In this document: positions 1-5,139 of the stretch, piece by piece
Position numbering within the stretch: position 1 is the first letter of the stretch
Layout of the letters: the number at the start of each line of letters is the position of its first letter
Source: DASWRT01 sp036403035
GTDB lineage: Bacteria; Pseudomonadota; Alphaproteobacteria; ATCC43930; CGMCC-115725
NCBI GenBank assembly: GCA_036403035.1
Contig: DASWRT010000514.1
Location: forward strand, 1-5,263
Reading direction: 5' to 3'
Length of the DNA stretch: 5,263 nt
Notes under the pieces: model-generated
Told to the model about the DNA's origin: nothing
Database searches by the model: none
What the model saw: only the letters and a program-made list of their open reading frames with translations
Position numbers and translations under genes: made by a program

Positions 1-153
1 TTCCCGGCGATCCTGCGCCGTCATCTCGGTTTCGGCGAGGGCGAGATGGCCGTCTGCGGCATCGCGCTCGGCTACGCCGACCCCGACGACATCATCAACG
101 GCTTTCAGCCCGACCGCGTCGCGGTCGAGGAATTCGCGACCTTCCTGGAGTAA
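1..153 (+). CDS. Nitroreductase family protein, C-terminal fragment
   Basis: This is the last 50 codons of a gene that begins before the window and ends with TAA at 151-153. The peptide contains the stretch GEMAVCGIALGYADPDD followed by IINGFQPDRVAVEEFATFL. This is the typical C-terminal part of FMN-dependent NAD(P)H nitroreductases, where a VxGxALGYxD segment precedes the final strand-swapping tail. Members reduce nitroaromatics, quinones or related compounds in the cytoplasm using FMN. The FMN-binding N-terminal portion is outside the window, so substrate class and subfamily cannot be judged. The gene converges with the permease gene on the other strand, and a long palindrome lies between them. 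The family assignment is fairly secure from the tail motif; any specific function would be a guess. Confidence 0.8.
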   Translation, partial: FPAILRRHLGFGEGEMAVCGIALGYADPDDIINGFQPDRVAVEEFATFLE

Positions 154-201
154 TCTGACAGGAATCCGTCATACTCTGCTTAGTCGCCGACGGCGATGGC
201 C

Positions 202-324
202 AAAAAGAACGTTCGAACCACAAAGACACAAAGACACAAAGACACCAAGGAAATACAGGAGCGCTGCGCGCGCCGAAGACTATCTTGGTGTTCTTGGTGT
301 CTTAGTGGTTCGAACGTTCTTTTT
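202..324. repeat. Long interrupted palindrome with tandem octamers; likely bidirectional terminator or dispersed repeat
   Basis: The outer 20 bases at 202-221 (AAAAAGAACGTTCGAACCAC) are a perfect inverted match to 305-324. The match continues inward with one mismatch (222-229 against 297-304), then degrades. The left arm contains three exact tandem copies of the octamer ACAAAGAC (220-243) and a partial fourth. The right arm instead reads, in complement, TAAGACACCAAGAACACCAAGA. Each arm also contains two smaller palindromes, GAACGTTC and GTTCGAAC, so those octamers also occur as direct repeats in the two arms. A T-run follows on the + strand (320-325, then 327-331), and five Ts follow on the - strand side (complement of 202-206). 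It sits between convergent genes, so a two-way transcription terminator is plausible. The CACAAAGACAC wording resembles repeats I recall from intergenic DNA of many bacteria, which would make it a dispersed element; that is from memory and not tested here. Confidence 0.8.
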
Positions 325-346
325 TCTTTTTACGCTATAACCCGCG

Positions 347-1135
347 CTACAGCATCGCACTTAATGCGAGGTGTCCGCCGAGCGCAAGCAGGCCGAGGAA
401 GAACCAGAACCGGAAGGTCGCCGCGTCCACCCGCGTTCGGAGCCGCTGCCCCAGGAACATCCCGCCGAGCGACGCTCCGACTGCGACGAGCGAGACGCCG
501 GCCAGCGACGCCTGGAACGCGCCGTCGCGGATCAGGAACGCGCCGTCGTTCGCGAGGTCGACCGCCAGCGCCACCGTCGAGACCGTGAAGGACAGGCCGA
601 GCGCCTGCACGAGGTCGTCCTTCTCCAGGCCGAGCGCCTGGAGGTAGGGCACGGCCGGGATCACGAACACGCCGGTCGCCGCGGTGACGAGCCCCGTCGC
701 CGCGCCGATCAGCGGCGAGAGGAACGGCTCCGCCCTGACCGGCACCACGAACCGCACCGACATCAGCCCGACCGCCGCGTAGAGCATCAGCGCGCCGCCG
801 AGCGTGGCCGTCGCGCCGCCGCCGCCTGCGCCGGTGAGCAGTCCCGCGCCCGCCCACGTCCCGGCGCAGATCCCGGCCATCATCGGCCACAGCCGCCGCA
901 GCAGCGGCGCGATACCGCCGACGCCGCTGCCGACGCTCCCGTCCACGAGTTGCCAGACGTTCGTGATCAGCGAAGGCACGACCAGCAGCGCCGCCGCCTG
1001 CGCCGGTGCCATCACCAGCCCGAGCAGGCCGATCGCGACGGTCGGCAGTCCGAGGCCGATCGTGCCTTTGACCAGCCCGGCGAGCAGGAAGGTGAGGGCA
1101 GCGAAGAGCAGGTGCGCCAGCGAGATGTCGGTCAT
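347..1135 (-). CDS. TauE/SafE family membrane permease (sulfite-exporter-type)
   Basis: The 262-residue protein is almost entirely hydrophobic, with about eight membrane segments near residues 6-30, 34-56, 84-103, 108-128, 139-161, 175-193, 206-229 and 242-260. The family's internal duplication is visible. The first half carries AGLVKGTIGLGLPTVAIG (19-36), and the second carries a matching glycine-rich stretch GAATGLVTAATGVFVIPAVP (144-163). Length fits the 240-280 residues usual for the family. Members move sulfite, sulfoacetate or other organic anions across the inner membrane; the substrate here is not determined. I placed the start at the ATG at 1135, where hydrophobic sequence begins. 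A GTG four codons upstream (1147) is an alternative, and neither has a clear ribosome site. It is divergent from the LysR regulator, 100 bp away, which makes it that regulator's likely target. The stop is TAG. Confidence 0.88.
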   Translation of the reverse strand: MTDISLAHLLFAALTFLLAGLVKGTIGLGLPTVAIGLLGLVMAPAQAAALLVVPSLITNVWQLVDGSVGSGVGGIAPLLRRLWPMMAGICAGTWAGAGLLTGAGGGGATATLGGALMLYAAVGLMSVRFVVPVRAEPFLSPLIGAATGLVTAATGVFVIPAVPYLQALGLEKDDLVQALGLSFTVSTVALAVDLANDGAFLIRDGAFQASLAGVSLVAVGASLGGMFLGQRLRTRVDAATFRFWFFLGLLALGGHLALSAML

Positions 1136-1193
1136 GATGCGCGCCACTTGACCGCGATCCGCGCCGAGGGACAATGCGGGACTCGTTGAACCT

Positions 1194-1214
1194 GCCTTCG
1201 GCTTTGCCGAAGGC
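1194..1214. promoter_or_regulatory. Perfect 9-bp inverted repeat in the divergent permease/LysR intergenic region
   Basis: GCCTTCGGC (1194-1202) and GCCGAAGGC (1206-1214) are exact reverse complements separated by TTT. The dyad lies 21 bp before the LysR start codon and 58 bp before the permease start on the other strand. It contains a T-N11-A arrangement (T1198, A1210) symmetric about its centre, the minimal signature of LysR-type binding sites. That makes it a candidate autoregulatory operator. A GC-rich hairpin in the LysR leader RNA is the main alternative. Confidence 0.45.
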
Positions 1215-1235
1215 TCGCACGGTATCGCCGCCGCG

Positions 1236-2138
1236 ATGCGCTTCGACCTCACCGACCTGCGCCTGTTTCTCCACGTCGCCGAGGCCGCCAGCATCACGCA
1301 CGGCGCGGATCGCGCCGGGCTGGCTCTCGCATCGGCCAGTGCGCGCATCCGCGGCATGGAGGAGGCGCTCGGCGTGGCGCTGCTGGAGCGCGGCCGCCGC
1401 GGCGTCCGGCCGACGCCCGCCGGGCGAGCGCTGCTTCGCCACGCCCGCCTCGTGCTGCGGCAGGTCGAGCACATGCGCGGCGAGCTGGGCGAGTACGCGC
1501 GCGGCCTTCGGGGGCGGGTGCGCCTGCTCTCCAATACCGCTGCATTGAGCGAGTTCCTGCCCGAGGCGCTGGCCGCGTGGCTCGCGGCGCACCCGAACGT
1601 CGACATCGACCTGGAGGAGCGGCTCAGCGACGAGATCGTGCCGGCGGTCGCGGAAGGGCTCGCCGACGCCGGCATCGTCGCCGACGCCGTCGACCTCGCC
1701 GGCCTGGAGATCTTCCCGTTCCGGATCGACCAGCTTGTCCTGGTGACGCCGCGCGACCATCCGCTCGTGAGCGAGCGCCGGAGCATAGCTTTCGCCGAGA
1801 TCCTCGACCGCGAGTTCGTCGGTCTCGCGCCCGGTAGCGCGCTTCAGGATTATCTCGGCCGCCACGCCGCCCGCGCCGGGCACCCGCTCAAGCTGCGTGT
1901 GCGCCTCGGCGGCTTCGATGCGATCTGCCGGCTGGTGGAGCAGGGGGTCGGGCTTGGCATCGTCCCCGAGGCGGCGGCCCGCCGCTGCCGCCGTTCGATG
2001 GCGATCCGCGCCGTCCCGCTGAGCGACCCGTGGGCGCGGCGGCAACTGACCATCTGCGTCCGGCGCCTCGACGACCTGCCGCCGCACGCGCGGCAGCTCA
2101 TCGAGCACCTACGGTCGGCGCCAGCCTGCGAAGCTTAA
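1236..2138 (+). CDS. LysR-type transcriptional regulator
   Basis: This 300-residue protein has the standard LysR length and architecture. The N-terminal winged helix-turn-helix covers roughly residues 4-63: DLRLFLHVAEAASIT, then the recognition helix around ASASARIRGMEEALGVALLER, then the wing ending RPTPAG. A linker helix (about 64-90) leads to the periplasmic-binding-protein-like effector domain from about 91 to 293. There LRGRVRLLSNTAALSEFLP opens subdomain 1 and GIVADAVDLAG and VLVTPRDHPL follow. Later VEQGVGLGIVPEAAARR is the typical return segment. Such proteins act as tetramers on DNA and respond to a small-molecule ligand, which cannot be named from sequence. The ATG at 1236 gives the expected N-terminus but has no good Shine-Dalgarno sequence. 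The divergent TauE/SafE permease is the obvious regulatory target, and the dyad at 1194-1214 a possible binding site. The gene converges with the deacetylase gene. Confidence 0.93.
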   Translation: MRFDLTDLRLFLHVAEAASITHGADRAGLALASASARIRGMEEALGVALLERGRRGVRPTPAGRALLRHARLVLRQVEHMRGELGEYARGLRGRVRLLSNTAALSEFLPEALAAWLAAHPNVDIDLEERLSDEIVPAVAEGLADAGIVADAVDLAGLEIFPFRIDQLVLVTPRDHPLVSERRSIAFAEILDREFVGLAPGSALQDYLGRHAARAGHPLKLRVRLGGFDAICRLVEQGVGLGIVPEAAARRCRRSMAIRAVPLSDPWARRQLTICVRRLDDLPPHARQLIEHLRSAPACEA

Positions 2139-2150
2139 GCCCGCCATAAC

Positions 2151-2224
2151 GTAGGGGAGGGGCTTGCCCCTCCCTATCGCCGGACCGCGGGTCCGGCAGC
2201 GGGCGGCCCAAGGGCCGCCCCTAC
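2151..2224. repeat. 74-bp three-hairpin element with inverted GTAGGGG ends
   Basis: The element begins GTAGGGG (2151-2157) and ends with its exact inverse CCCCTAC (2218-2224). Inside are three consecutive inverted repeats. GGGAGGGGC (2155-2163) pairs with 2166-2174. GCCGGACC (2179-2186) pairs with 2190-2197. GGGCGGCCC (2201-2209) pairs with 2212-2220. Each has a spacer of 2-3 bases. The whole lies in the 120-bp gap between the convergent LysR and deacetylase genes. The tight architecture with matched ends looks like a REP or MITE-type dispersed element rather than a simple terminator, and there is no T-run after it. Similar GTAGGGGCGGCCC-style repeats are familiar to me from intergenic DNA of GC-rich genomes, but copy number in this genome cannot be seen from one window. 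Confidence 0.75.
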
Positions 2225-2258
2225 AATGCGCATAGCTCGAAGCAGAGTAATTCGCGTA

Positions 2259-2909
2259 TCAAATCACCGCGCGCCGGCAATGGAACGCCTCGGCGTACCC
2301 GGTCGGGCTGCTCGCGTTGATGCCGCGCAGGCGGAGGAGGGCCATGAAGGTCTCCTCCGAGAACCAGGAGCGGCTGCGCTGCGTCGCGAAATGGCGCATC
2401 AGCGCATCGACCTTGCGCCGGCACTGCGCGCCGGAGAGCGTCACAAAGACCGAGGGGTTGCCGATGTCGCCCTCCATCTTCGGGATCTCGTATTCCAGGA
2501 TCAGGTGGTTGCGCCACGTGTTGTAGGTGAGGTCCGCGACCGCCCGGTGGTCCTGATGTGCGTCCGCCTTGTGGTGCGTCAGGATCAGGGTCGGGTCGAA
2601 GGCGCGCTTCAGCCGCTCGAACTCGTCCTTGATCGTCGCGCCCTGGAAGGGGAAATAGCCGTCGCGGAACCCCATCGTCTCGATCGTCGGCCGGGCGGCG
2701 CCGGCGAGGAAGTCGGCGGCGCTGGCCCGCGCCTCGCGCTCGCGCTCCCCGCCGCCGCTGAACACGATCCAGCGCACCTCGATGCCCGGATGCTCCTCGA
2801 CGAGGCGCAGCACCGTGCCGCCGCAGCCGATCTCGATGTCGTCGGCGTGCGCGCCCAGGCACAGCAGCCGCAGCCGCTCGCCCCGCGTCGCCAGCGACAG
2901 GTTCAGCAT
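2259..2909 (-). CDS. PIG-L/LmbE family zinc-dependent deacetylase
   Basis: The 216-residue protein carries both signature motifs of the PIG-L (LmbE-like) family. Near the N-terminus is GAHADDIEIGCGG (19-31), matching the AHPDD motif with Ala in place of Pro. By family precedent (MshB) H21 and D24 would bind zinc and D23 would be the general base. The second motif is HQDH (118-121), where H121 would be the third zinc ligand and H118 the catalytic histidine. Family members remove N-acetyl groups from sugars such as GlcNAc-inositol, GlcNAc-PI, lipoglycopeptide intermediates and bacillithiol or mycothiol precursors, in the cytoplasm. All key residues are present, so an active enzyme is expected. 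It lies 44 bp downstream of the C-methyltransferase on the same strand with its own strong ribosome site. Co-transcription and a shared amino-sugar or glycan substrate are likely but inferred. The exact substrate is unknown. Confidence 0.9.
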   Translation of the reverse strand: MLNLSLATRGERLRLLCLGAHADDIEIGCGGTVLRLVEEHPGIEVRWIVFSGGGEREREARASAADFLAGAARPTIETMGFRDGYFPFQGATIKDEFERLKRAFDPTLILTHHKADAHQDHRAVADLTYNTWRNHLILEYEIPKMEGDIGNPSVFVTLSGAQCRRKVDALMRHFATQRSRSWFSEETFMALLRLRGINASSPTGYAEAFHCRRAVI

Positions 2910-2917
2910 CGCCGCTT

Positions 2918-2923
2918 CCTCCT
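2918..2923 (-). promoter_or_regulatory. Strong Shine-Dalgarno sequence of the deacetylase gene
   Basis: The - strand reads AGGAGG inside GGGAGGAGGAAG, eight bases before the ATG at 2909. It is the best ribosome site in the window and fixes the deacetylase start. It lies in the short gap after the methyltransferase stop, as expected for the second gene of an operon. Confidence 0.75.
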
Positions 2924-2953
2924 CCCTTCTCTACCCTTCCCGGCCGTCCGATT

Positions 2954-4231
2954 TCAGAACACCGTGACCTCGGGGATCGGCACGACGAACTTGCCGCCCC
3001 AGTCGCGGATATAGGCGAGCTGCTTCACGATCTCGTCCTTCAGGTTCCAGGGCAGGATCACCACGAAGTCCGGCTTCGTCTCGGCGATCCGCTCCGGCGG
3101 GAAGATCGGGATGTGCGTTCCGGGCGTATACCTGCCGTGCTTGTACGGGTTCCGGTCGACCGTGTAGTCGATGAAGTCGGTGCGGATGCCGCAGTAATTG
3201 AGCAGCGTGTTGCCCTTGCCGGGAGCGCCGTATCCGGCGATCGACTTCCCTTGCCGCTTCGCCTCGATCAGGAACGAGAGCAGCTTGCGCTTCGTCTCGC
3301 GAACCTGCTCGGCGAAGGCGAAATAGGTCTCGATCCGGTGCAGTCCCGCGTCGCGCTCCCGCCCGATCAGCGCGCCGACCGACGGCAGCGTCGGCCGCGC
3401 ATCGTCGGCGTGGCAGGCGAACAGGCGGACCGAGCCGCCATGCGTCCACAACTCCTCGACGTCGAAGAGCCGCACGCCGTGCGCGGCAAAGATCTTCTCC
3501 GCCGTCAGCAGCGAGAAATACGAGAAATGCTCGTGGTAAATCTGGTCGAACTGGTTCCCCTGCATCGTGCGCAGCAGGTGCGGAAACTCGATCGTGCAGG
3601 TGCCGCCCGGCTTCATCAGGATCTTGATGCCGGCGACGAAGGAGTTGAGGTCCGGCACCTGCGCCAGCACGTTGTTTCCGGCGATCAGGTCGGCCTGCTT
3701 TCCTTCGGACGCCAGAAGCCGCGCCGTCTCCTCGTTGAAGAAGGCGACCAGCGTCGGCACGCCGCGCGCCTCCGCCGCCTTCGCGACGTTCGCGGCCGGG
3801 TCGATCCCGAGCACCGGGATGCCCTTCTGGACGAAATATTGCAGCAGGTAGCCGTCGTTGCTCGCCAGCTCGACGACATGGCTCGCCGGGCCGAGCGTCA
3901 GCCGGTCGGCCATGGCGTCGACATAATGCCGCGCATGCTCCAGCCACGCGTCGGAGAAGGCGGAGAAATAAGCGTATTCGGTGAAGATCTCCGCCGGATC
4001 GACATATTCCTGGAGCTGAACCAGGAAGCAGTCGCGACAGACGAAGGCGGTGAGGGGGTAGAACGGCTCCATCGCGTTGAGCTTCTCCGCCGGGACGAAG
4101 CTCTCGCAGAGAGGCGACATGCCGAGGTCGACAAAGTTCTCCAGCGGCCCGCCGCAGAAGCGGCATCCGGGGTGCCCGGAGGGCGTCGTCCCGGTGGAAG
4201 ATGCGTGATGGACGGTTGATGTCTCGGGCAT
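2954..4231 (-). CDS. Sugar C-methyltransferase-like class I SAM methyltransferase (TylC3/NovU/TcaB9 type)
   Basis: The 425-residue protein has the three-part layout of NDP-hexose C-methyltransferases. An N-terminal zinc domain (about 22-80) has CRFC (23-26) and CRDC (65-68). The central Rossmann SAM-binding domain (about 85-270) has motif I VVELASNDGYLL (119-130), GIDPAANVA (142-150), NNVLAQVPDLN (186-196) and the active-site stretch YHEHFSYFSL (232-241). The C-terminal domain has GYGAPGKGNTLLNYCGI (333-349), DRNPYKHGRY (359-368) and a PWNLKDEI segment near the end. Relatives add a methyl group from SAM to a ketosugar carbon, giving branched sugars for antibiotics or surface glycans. By my recollection of TcaB9, its Tyr76, Tyr222, Glu224 and His225 correspond to Y86, Y232, E234 and H235 here, while its His181 falls on Q191. 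I chose the ATG at 4231 because the zinc motif follows closely and GGTAGG lies seven bases upstream. An in-frame ATG at 4267 would add 12 residues. It is first in a likely operon with the deacetylase. Confidence 0.9.
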   Translation of the reverse strand: MPETSTVHHASSTGTTPSGHPGCRFCGGPLENFVDLGMSPLCESFVPAEKLNAMEPFYPLTAFVCRDCFLVQLQEYVDPAEIFTEYAYFSAFSDAWLEHARHYVDAMADRLTLGPASHVVELASNDGYLLQYFVQKGIPVLGIDPAANVAKAAEARGVPTLVAFFNEETARLLASEGKQADLIAGNNVLAQVPDLNSFVAGIKILMKPGGTCTIEFPHLLRTMQGNQFDQIYHEHFSYFSLLTAEKIFAAHGVRLFDVEELWTHGGSVRLFACHADDARPTLPSVGALIGRERDAGLHRIETYFAFAEQVRETKRKLLSFLIEAKRQGKSIAGYGAPGKGNTLLNYCGIRTDFIDYTVDRNPYKHGRYTPGTHIPIFPPERIAETKPDFVVILPWNLKDEIVKQLAYIRDWGGKFVVPIPEVTVF

Positions 4232-4538
4232 GTCTCCGCCTACCCCCTGCAAACCGAAGCGCCGCATCCGCTTCCGCCGAAACCGGCCGGTCGCGGCAGC
4301 GGCGACGACAAACGGCGGTTGAGCCGCTTTGTTCCCAGCATCGATCTATCGGCGAACCCGCCGGGCTCCGCGATGGTGCGGCCTCACGCCGCTCGCGATG
4401 CGACTTGACCGGGAGGCGGAACGCTACAAGCTCAGAAGATGTTGCGCCGCCGAGAGCGCGCGCGGCGCGGGATCGGTCGGGGCATCCGGTCGCAGATGCC
4501 CCGGCACGCGTAGGTAGGTGGTAGGGAAGGTTTGAGGC
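4232..4538. other. Divergent intergenic region between the methyltransferase and the HIUase-like gene
   Basis: This 307-bp gap must contain the promoters of two divergent genes. I see no convincing -35/-10 pair on either strand; the sequence stays GC-rich throughout. The clearest structure is the dyad at 4478-4503. A weaker imperfect stem occurs around 4310-4332 (AAACGGC against GCCGCTTT, with a bulge). Open frames through the region have no recognisable protein character and look like chance products of high GC. Confidence 0.5.
4478..4503. promoter_or_regulatory. Perfect 9-bp inverted repeat upstream of the HIUase-like gene
   Basis: CGGGGCATC (4478-4486) is the exact reverse complement of GATGCCCCG (4495-4503), with an 8-base spacer. 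It ends 35 bp before the ATG at 4539. It could be an operator in the promoter of the HIUase-like gene, or a stem-loop in its leader RNA. Without a mapped transcription start these cannot be separated. Confidence 0.45.
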
Positions 4539-4940
4539 ATGGGCCTGCTGACGACGCACGTCCTCGACACGTCGCGCGGGGCCCCTGCAGCCGGGCTCCT
4601 GATCGATCTTTTCCGGCTCGGCTCCAAGCCGACCGAGCGCACGCACCTGCGCACCATCGAGACGAGCACGTCCGGGCACACCGACGGGGCGCTGATCGAA
4701 GGTGACGCGCTGGTGCCCGGCGTCTACGAACTGCTGTTCCACGTCGGCCGCTACTTCCGCCGCAGCGGTGTCGGCGGGGTCGGCAGCACCGCCGCCGGGG
4801 GCGGCGGCGCGGCGGCGGCGACCGAACCGCCGTTCCTCGATCTCGTGCCGGTCCGCTTCGCGATCGCCGACGCCGCCCAGTCCTACGAGATCGCCCTCGC
4901 CATCAGCCCCTGGTCCTACGCCGTCTACCGCGAGCGGTAA
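4539..4940 (+). CDS. Transthyretin/5-hydroxyisourate hydrolase-like protein, catalytic residues largely replaced
   Basis: The 133-residue protein has the transthyretin-like fold's landmarks: LTTHVLDTSRGAPA (4-17), YELLFHVGRYF (63-73), PPFLDLVPVRFAIAD (97-111) and SPWSYAVYRER (123-133). 5-Hydroxyisourate hydrolases (UraH/PucM) hydrolyse 5-hydroxyisourate in urate breakdown, using a conserved His-Arg-His set and a C-terminal YRGS. The first histidine (H7) is kept. The GRTD motif is here GHTD (46-49), so Arg becomes His. HYHVPL is here SYEIAL (115-120), so both histidines are gone, and YRGS is YRER. A Gly/Ala-rich insertion (about 77-94) lengthens one inter-strand loop. GGGAAGG eight bases before the ATG supports the start. 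No urate-pathway gene is nearby. The homology is clear, but hydrolase activity is doubtful; a binding or structural role, as in vertebrate transthyretin, or another substrate is possible. Confidence 0.82.
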   Translation: MGLLTTHVLDTSRGAPAAGLLIDLFRLGSKPTERTHLRTIETSTSGHTDGALIEGDALVPGVYELLFHVGRYFRRSGVGGVGSTAAGGGGAAAATEPPFLDLVPVRFAIADAAQSYEIALAISPWSYAVYRER

Positions 4941-4947
4941 GGGCAGG

Positions 4948-4973
4948 GGGAACGCGGAGCAAAGCAGCGTCCC
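4948..4973 (+). terminator. Imperfect stem-loop just after the HIUase-like gene
   Basis: GGGAACGC (4948-4955) pairs with GCGTCCC (4967-4973), leaving one bulged A and an 11-base loop. It begins eight bases after the TAA at 4938-4940. No T-run follows (the next bases are TCCCTCTCC), so it is not a classic intrinsic terminator, though position fits transcript-end processing or termination. Confidence 0.3.
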
Positions 4974-4986
4974 TCCCTCTCCAGGC

Positions 4987-5015
4987 GGCGGGGGCGGAGC
5001 GCAGTCCGCCCCGCC
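4987..5015. terminator. GC-rich stem-loop in the 3' flank of the HIUase-like gene
   Basis: GGGGCGGA (4991-4998) pairs perfectly with TCCGCCCC (5005-5012) around a six-base loop. The stem extends past a bulged G at 4990 through GGC (4987-4989) with GCC (5013-5015). It is strong but not followed by a T-run on either strand. It may be a terminator stem or simply a GC-rich intergenic palindrome. Confidence 0.3.
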
Positions 5016-5053
5016 CTGCTCTCGCCCGCGCGGACTTGGAACCGCCCCACTTC

Positions 5054-5082
5054 CTTGGTGCCTTGTCGAATTCGACACCAAG
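5054..5082. promoter_or_regulatory. Nested palindrome CTTGGTG...GTCGAATTCGAC...CACCAAG
   Basis: A perfect 12-bp palindrome GTCGAATTCGAC (5065-5076) sits inside outer inverted arms CTTGGTG (5054-5060) and CACCAAG (5076-5082). The outer arms are off-centre by a few bases, as though four bases had been inserted in the left half. The nonamer TGTCGAATT from this palindrome recurs at 5204-5212. Symmetry plus repetition upstream of an AT-rich stretch suggests regulator binding sites, but no regulator can be named. Confidence 0.35.
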
Positions 5083-5139
5083 CATGGATCGTCGTTTGGT
5101 TCCGCGCCGTTTACCTTTTGTCACACGAGGCGGCGAGCC

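Noticed and set aside
220..250. Tandem ACAAAGAC units as a possible CRISPR or iteron array
   Set aside because: The units are contiguous with no spacers, number only three, and form one arm of a palindrome; no cas or replication gene is present.
196..588. A 130-codon + strand frame starting in the palindrome
   Set aside because: Its beginning is the translated octamer repeat and its remainder is antisense to the permease; it has no ribosome site or family likeness.
371..1189. A 272-codon + strand frame opposite the permease
   Set aside because: Its Arg/Glu/His-rich repetitive composition is the antisense image of a GC-rich membrane protein gene; the opposite strand gives a clear TauE/SafE protein.
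1186..1230. Possible sigma-70 promoter for LysR using TTGAAC at 1186
   Set aside because: No acceptable -10 hexamer occurs at suitable spacing; the region there is the GC-rich dyad.
330..2108. A 592-codon open frame on the - strand
   Set aside because: It runs antisense to LysR and overlaps the permease gene in another frame. Its translation is Arg/Ala/Gly/Asp-rich with no recognisable domain, typical of a high-GC shadow frame.
3113..4219. A 368-codon + strand frame opposite the methyltransferase
   Set aside because: There is no domain signal, while the - strand frame matches a known family from end to end.
4201..4524. A 107-codon + strand frame in the divergent intergenic region
   Set aside because: Ser/Arg/Ala-rich with no recognisable motif, and it starts inside the methyltransferase gene. 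It is more likely chance than a small gene.
2931..5081. A 716-codon open frame on the - strand
   Set aside because: It covers the methyltransferase in a different frame and runs antisense through the HIUase-like gene. The translation is low-complexity and Arg-rich, with no family motif.
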